Source of the DNA: Nitrospirota bacterium | GTDB lineage: Bacteria > Nitrospirota > UBA9217 | Direction: 5' to 3' | Assembly (NCBI GenBank): GCA_023229435.1 | Contig: JALNZF010000011.1 | Span: 30,901-94,900, forward strand | Length of the DNA: 64,000 nt | Part shown: one piece after another, positions 1-7,582 of the stretch | Layout of the letters: each line of letters begins with the position of its first letter | Position numbering within the stretch: the stretch's first letter is position 1 | Made by a program: the position numbers and the translations under genes | Notes under the pieces: model-generated | Database searches by the model: none | Told to the model about the DNA's origin: nothing | Seen by the model: only the letters and a program-made list of their open reading frames with translations

Positions 1-2
1 TG

Positions 3-1691
3 TCGTATGATATCCAAAGTATAGAACAATTCTGCGTCATCTCTCAAGAGGAGCAGCAGGTCCTGCTGTCGAACAGGCGGCCTATCGTTCTGTTACGCAA
101 GAAGGGTCGTGATGTGCTTGCCGCGGATGTATCGCCGAACAATAATTATATCGGATGTATGCTGCCTTACACGCCCTTGCATAACCTGTTGTTCACTCAT
201 CCGGGCGAATCCGGAGTTCGATTCAAAGAACCTCATTTCAAGGCCCTGGTGATGACGAGCGGCAATTTGTCGGAAGAACCGATCGTACGCGACAATGATG
301 AAGCCATCCTCAAGCTTTCCGGCATTGTTGACGGTTTCCTCCTGCATGACCGCGACATCTTTATGCGGGTGGATGATTCGGTGATGCGATTGCGGAATGC
401 GGATTGCGGATTGCGGAGTGAAAACAACTCCGAACTTCACACGCAGCCTGCCCTCGAACGTTTCTATCGGGGGAACTCCGAGCTGTCTTTTATACGTCGT
501 TCCCGCGGATACGCGCCTGACCCCATTGCCCTTCACGACGAAGGACCGGAGGTGCTCGGCTGCGGCGCCGATCTCAAGAACACCTTCACGCTGACCAAGG
601 GGAAGTTCGCTATCGTGAGCCAGCATATCGGTGATATGGAGAATTACGAGACCATAAAGTTCTTTGAGGAATGCCTCGCGAATCTAAAAGCAGTCTATCG
701 TGTCAATCCGATCGTAATCGCGCATGATCTGCATCCAGGGTACCTTTCCACACAATGGGCGCTATCTCAGGCACCCTCTCCCCTTGAGGGAGAGGGCAAG
801 GGTGAGGGGGGGCGGCAATCCGAAATTATTCGGCATTCCATCCAGCACCACTATGCCCATATCGGATCCGTGATGGCCGAGCATGGACTGACAGCAAAGG
901 TCATCGGCGTGGCGTTCGACGGCACCGGGTATGGCATTGATGGCAATCTCTGGGGCGGGGAATTTCTTATCGCGGATATCACGGGATTCGACAGGGTTGG
1001 ACAGTTCAAGTATGTCTCGCTGCCGGGCGGAGAGGCCGCGATCAATGAGCCATGGAAAACAGCGGTGAGCTATGTTATGGACGCGGCAGGAGACCAAGCC
1101 TGGGATTGTCTGGAACGCATAGGGTTTACCTCAAGGTATGGCAAGGAAACGATCGAGAATCTTATGATAATAGCGCAATCGCGGGAATTTTCACCTCTCG
1201 CATCGGGTGCGGGACGGCTGTTCGATGCCGTGTCCGCGTTGCTCGACATCTGCGATCGGAATACGTTTGAAGGTGAAGCGGCAATGGCTTTGGAAGCTGT
1301 TGCGAAGGAGGGGGTAGATGATGAGTATCACGTTGAGTTCAAGAAAGAAAATGAGTATACTATCATCGATTTCTCTCCCATGATACTGGTGATCATCAAT
1401 GACCTCGTACAAGGCATGGCAACAGATATTATCGCAGCAAAGTTTCATAATACCGTAGTATCGGTTATCTGCACAATGGTCAGGGGATTGAGTGAACAGT
1501 ACGGGTTCAAGGATGTCGCCCTGAGCGGCGGCACGTTCCAGAACCTTTTTATCCTGAACCGGCTGATCAATGCGCTGTCCGTGGACGGCATGAACGTTTT
1601 TATAAATCATAAAGTACCGTGTAATGACGCGTGCATTTCTCTGGGGCAGGCGTATATCGTCAGGGAAAGGCTTAAGAAGCTTGGTTTTTAA
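3..1691 (+). CDS. hypF: Carbamoyltransferase HypF, 5' end outside window
   Basis: HypF makes the thiocarboxamide on the HypE C-terminus that becomes the CN ligand of [NiFe] hydrogenases. The reading frame is open from base 3, so the N-terminal acylphosphatase and zinc fingers lie upstream. What is visible is the end of the YrdC-like domain (SGNLSEEPIV, then DRDIFMRVDDSVMR) followed by the Kae1-like domain with HHYAHIGSVMAEHGL, GVAFDGTGYGIDGNLWGGEF and LSGGTFQNLFILNRL. Two stretches unlike other HypF proteins are encoded in frame by repetitive DNA. One is about 33 residues between VDDSVMR and FIRRSRGY (about 390-490). The other is a Pro/Gly/Glu-rich stretch (774-812). Neither breaks the frame. 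First gene of a hypF-DUF559-hypD-hypE run; hypC is not seen here. Confidence 0.95.
   Translation, partial: SYDIQSIEQFCVISQEEQQVLLSNRRPIVLLRKKGRDVLAADVSPNNNYIGCMLPYTPLHNLLFTHPGESGVRFKEPHFKALVMTSGNLSEEPIVRDNDEAILKLSGIVDGFLLHDRDIFMRVDDSVMRLRNADCGLRSENNSELHTQPALERFYRGNSELSFIRRSRGYAPDPIALHDEGPEVLGCGADLKNTFTLTKGKFAIVSQHIGDMENYETIKFFEECLANLKAVYRVNPIVIAHDLHPGYLSTQWALSQAPSPLEGEGKGEGGRQSEIIRHSIQHHYAHIGSVMAEHGLTAKVIGVAFDGTGYGIDGNLWGGEFLIADITGFDRVGQFKYVSLPGGEAAINEPWKTAVSYVMDAAGDQAWDCLERIGFTSRYGKETIENLMIIAQSREFSPLASGAGRLFDAVSALLDICDRNTFEGEAAMALEAVAKEGVDDEYHVEFKKENEYTIIDFSPMILVIINDLVQGMATDIIAAKFHNTVVSVICTMVRGLSEQYGFKDVALSGGTFQNLFILNRLINALSVDGMNVFINHKVPCNDACISLGQAYIVRERLKKLGF
384..420. repeat. Short tandem GCGGATT-type repeat inside hypF
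   Basis: Near-tandem copies of a 7-base unit (GCGGAAT, GCGGATT, GCGGATT, GCGGAGT) open the extra segment of hypF. The same kind of degenerate GCGGATT run is a familiar intergenic repeat in many bacterial genomes. Here it is translated in frame, between two conserved HypF motifs. Confidence 0.6.
774..812. repeat. CTCTCCCC palindromic repeat translated within hypF
   Basis: A CCCTCTCCC arm, short loop and GGGAGAGGG arm, then AGGGTGAGGGG. It belongs to the same family as the copies at 1695-1729 and 2079-2114 and encodes SPLEGEGKGEGG in the HypF frame, between two conserved HypF blocks. Confidence 0.75.
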
Positions 1692-1694
1692 AAT

Positions 1695-1729
1695 CCTCTC
1701 CCCATTGGGGAGAGGGTAGGGTGAGGGGG
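1695..1729. repeat. Palindromic repeat, left flank of DUF559 gene
   Basis: CCTCTCCCC-ATT-GGGGAGAGG hairpin followed by GTAGGGTGAGGGGG. It lies between the hypF stop and the DUF559 ATG at 1730. Its reverse complement matches the element at 2079-2114, so the two form an inverted pair around the DUF559 gene. Confidence 0.8.
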
Positions 1730-2137
1730 ATGAAGCGGCCTGCTATCGACAAATCGCGACTGCTGAGAAAAAATCAAACAGATGCAGAACGGAAGCTCTG
1801 GTCTCTCTTGAGAAATCGGCAAGTCGCAGATGCGAAATTCAGGAGGCAGTTCCCGGTCAGCGGGTATATTCTCGATTTTTATTCACCGAAATATAAACTG
1901 TGTATTGAGGCTGACGGCGGTCAACATTACGAGGAAACAGGGCTAAAAAGAGATGCAATGAGGACACAAATGCTGGCGAAGGCAGGTATCAAGGTAATCC
2001 GATTCAGCGACAGAGACATATTGAATAATATTGAAGGAGTCGGGGAAGTAATTTGTCGAACATTGCATGACATGAACACCCCCTCACCTCAGTCCTCTCC
2101 CCCTCGGGGAGAGGAAGTAACGTCGGGAATGCCATGA
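1730..2137 (+). CDS. DUF559 endonuclease-like protein
   Basis: A 135-residue protein of the DUF559 (Vsr/PD-(D/E)XK-like) family. It shows the family's N-terminal LRKNQTDAERKLWSLLR, then FRRQFPVSGYILDFYSPK and LCIEADGGQHYE, with the putative metal-binding D and E-A-D residues, then the IKVIRFSDRDILNN end. ATG 1730 is preferred over GTG 1721, because 1721 lies inside the palindromic repeat. The last residues, after TLHDMN, are encoded by the right-hand repeat (PSPQSSPPRGEE). The stop overlaps the hypD start as ATGA, so the insertion keeps hypF-hypD coupling. DUF559 proteins are presumed nucleases and their cellular role is not established. Hydrogenase maturation does not need one, so this is probably a passenger. 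Confidence 0.85.
   Translation: MKRPAIDKSRLLRKNQTDAERKLWSLLRNRQVADAKFRRQFPVSGYILDFYSPKYKLCIEADGGQHYEETGLKRDAMRTQMLAKAGIKVIRFSDRDILNNIEGVGEVICRTLHDMNTPSPQSSPPRGEEVTSGMP
2079..2114. repeat. Palindromic repeat, right flank of DUF559 gene
   Basis: CCCCCTCACC..CCTCTCCCC-CTC-GGGGAGAGG. It is the inverted counterpart of the element at 1695-1729 and encodes the C-terminal tail of the DUF559 protein. Confidence 0.8.
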
Positions 2138-3198
2138 AGAAAATGCTCATGGAGCTGGATGCACTTATGGGCAACATCAACCGGCCGCTCAAGCTCATGG
2201 AGGTCTGCGGGACCCATACCGTCGAGATCTTCAGGCACGGAATTCGCGATGTTATCCCGAAAAACATCACGCTCCTGAGCGGGCCGGGTTGCCCGGTATG
2301 CGTTACCTCGGTGCGTGACGTGGATGCGGCGATCTCGATCTCGAGGAACCCCGGGGTCATTCTGGCGACCTTTGGCGATATGATGCGGGTCCCGGGCGGG
2401 GAAGGGTCGCTTCTTGAAGCGCGGTCCGAGGGTGCTGATGTGCGCGTGCTCTATTCTCCCATTGATGCGCTGACGCTTGCTCAACAGTCGCCGAAGAAGG
2501 AGATCGTTTTTTTTGCAACTGGGTTTGAAACGACTTCGCCGCTCATTGCGGGCACCATCGCCCATGCTGAGTCGGCGGGAACAAAAAACTTTACTATTTT
2601 CACCGCGCACAAGCTTGTACCGCCGGCGTTGAAAGCGTTGCTCGATTCGCCGGATGTTCACGTGGACGGCTTCATCCTGCCGGGTCATGTCAGCACGATC
2701 ATCGGCACACTACCGTATGAGTTTGTTGCCGAACAGTATAAAAAGCCATCCGTGGTGACCGGATTCGCGGCAGGGGAGATCATAGAAGGCATTCTCATGA
2801 TCGTTCGGCAGATCGCCGGGAAAAGGGCGGCAATCGAGATTCAATATGCGAGTGTTGTTCGACCGGAAGGAAACCCCCGGGCCGTTGCCTTGCTCGAGAA
2901 ATATTTTGAGCCTGCAGACGCCTACTGGCGGGGGATCGGTGTTATTCCCGGGAGCGGGCTGAAGCTCAGAGATCAATATGCGACATATGACGCCAACGTA
3001 AAGTTCCATCCGCCGGTCTCTGATGCCAAAGAACCGGAGCTCTGTTCCTGCGGCGATATCCTTCGGGGGGTAAAAGTCCCGACGGAATGCGCGCTTTTCG
3101 GGACCGGGTGCACGCCGGAAAATCCCATAGGGCCGTGCATGGTCAGCACCGAGGGGAGCTGTGCGGCATATTATAAATACGGGAGTGAGCATGGATAG
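2134..3198 (+). CDS. hypD: Hydrogenase maturation protein HypD
   Basis: HypD is the Fe-S scaffold that, with HypC, assembles the Fe(CN)2CO unit of [NiFe] hydrogenases. The 354-residue protein has the conserved MEVCGTHTVEIFRHGIRD, SGPGCPVCVT, TGFETTSP, GFILPGHVSTI and the C-terminal Cys cluster ELCSCGDILRG..PTECALFGTGCTPENPIGPCMVS..GSCAAYY that binds the [4Fe-4S] cluster. Length is normal for the family. The start overlaps the DUF559 stop (ATGA) and the end overlaps hypE by 8 bases, so translation is coupled through the operon. Confidence 0.97.
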   Translation: MKKMLMELDALMGNINRPLKLMEVCGTHTVEIFRHGIRDVIPKNITLLSGPGCPVCVTSVRDVDAAISISRNPGVILATFGDMMRVPGGEGSLLEARSEGADVRVLYSPIDALTLAQQSPKKEIVFFATGFETTSPLIAGTIAHAESAGTKNFTIFTAHKLVPPALKALLDSPDVHVDGFILPGHVSTIIGTLPYEFVAEQYKKPSVVTGFAAGEIIEGILMIVRQIAGKRAAIEIQYASVVRPEGNPRAVALLEKYFEPADAYWRGIGVIPGSGLKLRDQYATYDANVKFHPPVSDAKEPELCSCGDILRGVKVPTECALFGTGCTPENPIGPCMVSTEGSCAAYYKYGSEHG

Positions 3199-4186
3199 AA
3201 TTCTTCTCGGTCACGGAAGCGGCGGCAAGCTGATGCACGAACTTATCCGGACGTATTTCGGGCCTGCGTTTGGTATTCAAGGAACAGGCGATTCAGCGCT
3301 CGTGACTGTCCCATCACACCGGCTTGCCTATACCACCGATTCCTACGTGGTCACCCCGTTGTTCTTTCCCGGAGGCAACATCGGCGATCTTGCCGTGAAC
3401 GGTACGGTGAACGATCTCGCTGTTTCCGGGGCGGAACCTTTGTATCTCACTGCGGGATTTGTGATCGAAGAAGGGTTCCCGATCGCTGATCTGAAAGCAA
3501 TCATTTCATCCATGGCTGTTGCTGCTCAAAAATCCGGGGTAAAGATCGTCGCAGGCGATACCAAGGTAGTGAACAAAGGCAAAGCGGACGGGATATTCAT
3601 CAATACCTCGGGCATCGGCGTGGTGCCTGAGGGACGGGACATTTCCGCGTCGAGTATCAAAAAAGGCGATAAGGTCATTATCAGCGGCGATATCGGCAGC
3701 CACGGTGTTGCGGTCATGTCGGAACGAAACGGGCTCACCTTTGATCCCCCGGTCACGAGCGATACGAGGGCGCTGAATGGTCTTGTCAATGCGATGTACG
3801 CAGCACCGAACGCGATACGTTTTATGCGCGACCCCACGCGTGGCGGACTGGCCACGACGCTCAAGGAAGCGGCACTGGAGTCGGGCCTCTGCATACGTAT
3901 CCAGGAACCGTCCCTTCCAATACCTCCGGGCGTGAAAGGCGCCTGCAGTCTCCTCGGTCTCGATCCGATCTTTGTGGCGAATGAGGGCATACTGATCGCG
4001 ATCGTCGAAGCATCCGTCGCGGAGGCTGTCGTGACTGCAATGCATCAGCACGAGTTTGGCCGTCATGCCGCGATCATCGGTGATATTGCGGAAGGTCCTT
4101 CCGGAGCTGTTCTTCTCGAAACCGCAATCGGCGGAACCCGTATCATTGATATGCTCCAAGGCGAGCAGTTGCCGAGGATCTGCTGA
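3191..4186 (+). CDS. hypE: Hydrogenase maturation protein HypE
   Basis: HypE is the ATP-dependent dehydratase that converts its own C-terminal thiocarboxamide into thiocyanate for the Fe-CN ligands. The start at ATG 3191 gives the usual MDRILLGHGSGGKLMHELI. It shows the AIRS/PurM-like nucleotide-binding segments (GDSALVTVPSHRLAYTTD, GNIGDLAVNGTVNDLAVSGA, DPTRGGLATTLKEAA) and the essential C-terminal PRIC with its terminal Cys. It overlaps hypD by 8 bases and ends the operon. A decayed copy of about 155 bases of its 3' half lies at 44543-44697. Confidence 0.97.
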   Translation: MDRILLGHGSGGKLMHELIRTYFGPAFGIQGTGDSALVTVPSHRLAYTTDSYVVTPLFFPGGNIGDLAVNGTVNDLAVSGAEPLYLTAGFVIEEGFPIADLKAIISSMAVAAQKSGVKIVAGDTKVVNKGKADGIFINTSGIGVVPEGRDISASSIKKGDKVIISGDIGSHGVAVMSERNGLTFDPPVTSDTRALNGLVNAMYAAPNAIRFMRDPTRGGLATTLKEAALESGLCIRIQEPSLPIPPGVKGACSLLGLDPIFVANEGILIAIVEASVAEAVVTAMHQHEFGRHAAIIGDIAEGPSGAVLLETAIGGTRIIDMLQGEQLPRIC

Positions 4187-4329
4187 GAAGAACCGAGGCT
4201 GACGGTCGCTATAACAGCTTCTTTCAGACAGGAATGACCGGTTTCACCAAATAACAACTATGAGGGATTTGTGGCCGGGTTTTGTGTCAAGATTACCCCG
4301 GATAGATAGCCGGGTGCTTAAATAAGAAA

Positions 4330-4350
4330 GCCCGTCTTGTTCAGGCGGGC
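4330..4350. terminator. Hairpin between convergent genes, possible terminator
   Basis: GCCCGTC-TTGTTCA-GGCGGGC, 144 bases past the hypE stop and facing the converging minus-strand gene. There is no clear T tract, so Rho-independent termination is doubtful. A close relative occurs at 42195-42221, also between convergent genes. Confidence 0.35.
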
Positions 4351-4450
4351 GCCATTTCCGATGCTCTTTTCCAGCCGACATCTTTGCTTTATATTCCGCT
4401 GAAGGCTCGCTCTCATGTTCCTGCGGAGTATCACGCGCGGGGAGAAGGAT

Positions 4451-5269
4451 TTAAAATAACCAGCCGCCGCCGAAATAGACAAGCGCCGTGTTGCTCTGTT
4501 TCACAATGGGGCTGTCGGTAATGCCGTTGCCGAAATGGACGGCGTAGAGACCTCCGAGTAGAGACCAGTTACGATTAATAAGATAAAGACCTCCCAGTCC
4601 GGCGCTGATATTCATCGTGTCACGACCGGAATAGGACGGCCTATTGGGAATGACCTCAGACAGACGTACACCATAATAATAGTCGACGAGCTTGGCGTTC
4701 TGCCATTCAGCTCCGATACTCGGCGTCAAGCGGAACTTTCGGTCAAACCAGAAGTTGTGCGAAACTCTGGCAGACGCGGAACTGCCTTTGCTGACATTGC
4801 CGATATCATGGTAGAAAGCCGCGCTGATATTGACGATGGGCGATTTCGCCAGCGCGTTAATGTAGCCGTCAACAGAGTTCTTGCGTTCAGTCATATCCGT
4901 GAGAAGGGGATCGTCCCCCGATTTCCATCCTGGATGCGCTTTAATGCCCAAGCCGAGCTTTGCCGCGTAATAGTCCGACTGGAGCAGCCATACTCCGCCG
5001 CCGCCGAGAGTCCAATAGGCCAGGTCTTTATACGTAATAATGATAATGGGAAGCGGAAATGTTATGCGGTCGCTGTCGCCGACCATTTTCTTGAAATTGA
5101 ACACCCCGAGGCCCAGGATGCCGTGAAAGTTTGAAAGAGCTGCTTGTTCCGGAGACGGGACGCCAGCCGCAACATTGTCTTCCGTCAGATCGGCCGTCGT
5201 ATCCGCATAAGCCGGGCAGCAAACCAACACCAGAACGCCGCATAAAAGGCCGCACAATAGTATTTTCAA
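4451..5269 (-). CDS. MipA/OmpV-family outer-membrane protein
   Basis: A 272-residue beta-barrel candidate with an N-terminal signal peptide (hydrophobic core LLCGLLCGVLVLVCC, cleavage probably after AYA). The mature part has alternating Gly/aromatic strands and ends in a Phe (FGGGWLF), as outer-membrane barrel proteins do. The patterns FPLPIIIITYKDLAYWTLGG, LGLGIKAHPGWK and LTPSIGAEWQNAKLVDYYYG resemble the MipA/OmpV scaffold family. The start is TTG at 5269, with a good ribosome site (GAGGAG) nine bases upstream. It is a single gene, convergent with hypE. The substrate or partner cannot be read from the sequence. Confidence 0.8.
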   Translation of the reverse strand: MKILLCGLLCGVLVLVCCPAYADTTADLTEDNVAAGVPSPEQAALSNFHGILGLGVFNFKKMVGDSDRITFPLPIIIITYKDLAYWTLGGGGVWLLQSDYYAAKLGLGIKAHPGWKSGDDPLLTDMTERKNSVDGYINALAKSPIVNISAAFYHDIGNVSKGSSASARVSHNFWFDRKFRLTPSIGAEWQNAKLVDYYYGVRLSEVIPNRPSYSGRDTMNISAGLGGLYLINRNWSLLGGLYAVHFGNGITDSPIVKQSNTALVYFGGGWLF

Positions 5270-5989
5270 TATTTGTTTCTCCTCTCATCAGTAAGATTCT
5301 CTTAATTGAATAGGCATGAACCTTTTACTCTTTTAGACTTATTTATAAGATTAAGCAGGGGAAAGCTGAATTTTTCCGCGCTAAGTCAGGAGAACACAAA
5401 TCGGCAAGGACAATACAGATTTTATATCATAAGGCAGGTAATAAGTCAAACTGCAGGGAAAGCTAGCACGCATCTACTTGACAATGAGGCATAGAGGATG
5501 TCCCCCAAATTATCATGAAATAAGAAAAGACGCGCTTGAAAAGATTCACCTTTATGCTCTCATCCCTTCTTCGCTTTCATAGTCACGCCGTTTTTTAAAT
5601 CTCCTCTCTTTTCCTTGCGGACGGGCGGCTCAGGGATTTAGTAGATAAAGTGAAAGCAGAGGAAAAGGGAGAAGAAGGAAAAATAAAAATGAAGATGGTA
5701 AAATTGTAACTATATAAAATTGTAACTTTGTAAAATGATAACTATTTATAACAATAGAGTTTTTTTACGTTTTTATTATTTATTTATCAGAATTGACCGT
5801 GTATTAATGAAAAAAGCAAATATAAAAATAATGTGTAACTATATATTTATTAACATAAAAATATGAAATTATTTACAATGTTAGTATGACATAAGTATTA
5901 GACAAACCATGTGTAGTTTTTTTTTACATAATACCAGTTGTATCAACATAGACATTAAAATTACATTTAAAAACAAATAGTTTTAAAAA

Positions 5990-6004
5990 TGGCATGTAAA
6001 ATGC
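5990..6004 (+). promoter_or_regulatory. Sigma-54 (-24/-12) promoter of the PEP-CTERM gene
   Basis: TGGCATG-TAAA-ATGC matches the consensus TGGCACG-N4-TTGC, with the invariant GG and GC dinucleotides exactly 12 bases apart. The predicted transcript start is about 6015. Sigma-54 control has been described for PEP-CTERM genes in other bacteria, which supports the call. Confidence 0.7.
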
Positions 6005-6015
6005 TATGTTATAAT

Positions 6016-6037
6016 GTAACTAAACTGATTTAGTTAC
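6016..6037 (+). promoter_or_regulatory. Perfect inverted repeat in the 5' leader
   Basis: GTAACTAAA-CTGA-TTTAGTTAC has two perfect 9-base arms with a 4-base loop. It starts almost exactly at the predicted sigma-54 transcript start and ends just before the ribosome site AGGAGG (6045-6050). It could be an mRNA-stabilising 5' hairpin or an operator. Confidence 0.55.
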
Positions 6038-6054
6038 CTTATTAGGAGGATAAA

Positions 6055-6708
6055 ATGAAAAAAATATTGGTGTCTATCGCAGGAATACTAATGGCCGTTT
6101 TGGTGATGGCCGGCAGCGCTACTGCGAGTATCATCGGCGGTCCATCTCCAATCAGCGGATTTGGAAATGACAACGGTACGGAACTCTTTGTCCCTGAGCA
6201 GTCAGTGCTGAATCTCGAACTCTACGATTTCGGTAGCATTTCAACCGGTTCTGCGTTCGGATTCTACTTCCAGGGCACTGATGTGAACACCGCGGCAAAC
6301 CGCATAACCATTTTCGACTCAGGCGACGAGACCATGGCGGATAATCTACAGTATGCCAGTATTAATTTCAACACCGGTGTTGTATATGACCTCGACGCTC
6401 CGGGAGTTCAATCGATGTTCACCCCGTTGGGAAAGGACATAGGCTTTTTCTTCTCCATTCTTGGCGACCAGATATATACACAGTCAATACTAAATGGTGA
6501 TTTAGACTTGAGTGCGACATTCCCGAGCTTGACGGATCCTGCAACTTATCTGATAGGTTTTGAGAGCAAGCAGGGCGTGACCCTCGCCCTCGAGGTCACC
6601 AAAGGCATCAAGCCGGTTCCTGAACCCTCGTCGATGCTGTTGCTTGTCTCCGGCCTGGTCGGCTTGGCATTTTTCAGAAAGAGGATGAGGCACCACCCGA
6701 GAGGGTAA
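6055..6708 (+). CDS. PEP-CTERM sorting-domain protein
   Basis: A 217-residue secreted protein: signal peptide (KKILVSIAGILMAVLVMAG, ATA cleavage), a beta-rich body of unknown function, and a C-terminal PEP-CTERM signal made of VPEPSSMLLL, a hydrophobic helix and the basic tail RKRMRHH. Such proteins are sorted and cleaved by an exosortase and usually go to the cell surface or extracellular matrix. A strong AGGAGG site precedes the ATG. It is a single-gene unit between a sigma-54 promoter and a strong terminator. Exosortase is not in this window. Confidence 0.9.
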   Translation: MKKILVSIAGILMAVLVMAGSATASIIGGPSPISGFGNDNGTELFVPEQSVLNLELYDFGSISTGSAFGFYFQGTDVNTAANRITIFDSGDETMADNLQYASINFNTGVVYDLDAPGVQSMFTPLGKDIGFFFSILGDQIYTQSILNGDLDLSATFPSLTDPATYLIGFESKQGVTLALEVTKGIKPVPEPSSMLLLVSGLVGLAFFRKRMRHHPRG

Positions 6709-6745
6709 ACCAGATAAAGGGTATTTTTTCAGTGTCCGTAGCCAT

Positions 6746-6788
6746 CCTGGGTCGAGAAACAGAATGTTTCTCGACCCAGGCTTTTTCG
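6746..6788 (+). terminator. Rho-independent terminator
   Basis: A perfect 16-base stem CCTGGGTCGAGAAACA, a GAA loop and the exact complement, followed by CTTTTTCG. It lies 37 bases past the PEP-CTERM stop and closes that unit. Confidence 0.92.
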
Positions 6789-7582
6789 TTATCTTCATTA
6801 CTTGCCATTGTCTCTCCATGGCGGGATCACCCATCAGGATTAAGGTTATTGGTGAAAACCCTGTCCGCCTTTTGGCGGACCAGAAAAACTTCGGTTCCTG
6901 AGACGTGTCCACGTGTTTGTACAAGTTTTATGGTTATTAATCCCGCCAAGGCGGGACTTGCGGTACGGGCGGAAAAGACACTGATAACGGGGTGGGACGA
7001 ATTACCAAACCCTAAGGAAGATTCTCCAGCCAAGCCAGCCTATGTCATTTCATTTTGTGAATATCTTCTTCGGCATACATGGCACGTTATCTCGCATGGT
7101 GTAGTACGCCGCGCGCGCCAGTTTATGCGACAGGTCTTCCCTCCTAAACCGCTACCTTTCACCTATTTAAGACAAATGAGATACGGGATAACAAAAAGGG
7201 TAAAAAAGGGGAATTAAATGGGTATATATTATTTATCAAAATGGGTATTTACTTTATTGTCAAGTTAGGGTAAATTATCGCGCTTATTACCTGTTGATGA
7301 CATGTGTAATGCCTGTTTACCATTATAGGAATATTTTGGTAGTAAAATCGCATCCGGATGGACTCAGCGCAGACTTGGGTTCGATTCTCAGTGCAGTCCT
7401 GTATGCTTTTCGGCTTTGTCTGTCAACGAATTCAAATATACAATGTCTCCGTCCGGATTAAACTTCCGATGCCTTTGAAAGTTGTTTCTTTTGAAGTGGG
7501 GGCGCCGGTCATTATCAATTTGATTCGAATGCGTTCGTAATCATTATCAGCTTTACAGGGTTGAAGTATTAAGGAGGGGTAT
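6789..7582. other. Intergenic region with small hairpins
   Basis: About 790 bases with no gene I can support; the open frame 6732-7217 has no family features and runs through the terminator. It holds two perfect 7-base hairpins, GTCCGCC-TTTT-GGCGGAC near 6862 and TCCCGCC-AA-GGCGGGA near 6944. A tRNA T-arm-like string occurs at 7377-7387. Its last 80 bases contain the paired CATTATCA sites upstream of the biosynthetic operon. Confidence 0.5.
7510..7549 (+). promoter_or_regulatory. Paired CATTATCA direct repeats, candidate operator
   Basis: CATTATCA occurs at 7510-7517 and again at 7542-7549, spaced 32 bases (about three helical turns), 34 bases before the first gene of the biosynthetic operon. 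The region between them is also partly symmetric. This could be a regulator site controlling the operon. No regulator can be named, although the right copy loosely resembles a Fur half-site. Confidence 0.35.

Larger units (their letters stand above)
5270..6054. other. Long AT-rich intergenic region
   Basis: 785 bases without a convincing gene. The first part holds the ribosome site of the minus-strand OmpV-like gene. From about 5640 to 6050 the DNA is strikingly AT-rich against a GC-rich genome. The octamer TGTAACTA occurs at 5705, 5834 and 6015, with TGTAACTT at 5721. This is a plausible activator-binding region for the sigma-54 promoter at 5990. Confidence 0.6.

Noticed and set aside
5306..5494. 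62-codon open frame upstream of the OmpV-like gene
   Set aside because: No ribosome site, no recognisable features and it lies in a promoter region.
7083..7098. TGGCACG..CGC as a second sigma-54 promoter
   Set aside because: GG-to-GC spacing is one base too long and the -12 box is poor.
6732..7217. 161-codon open frame after the PEP-CTERM gene
   Set aside because: It runs through the strong terminator and small hairpins, shows no family features and has no ribosome site.
7358..7405. tRNA or tmRNA-like T-arm string GGGTTCGATTC
   Set aside because: Acceptor, D and anticodon stems that would pair around it are not present; chance or a very decayed fragment.
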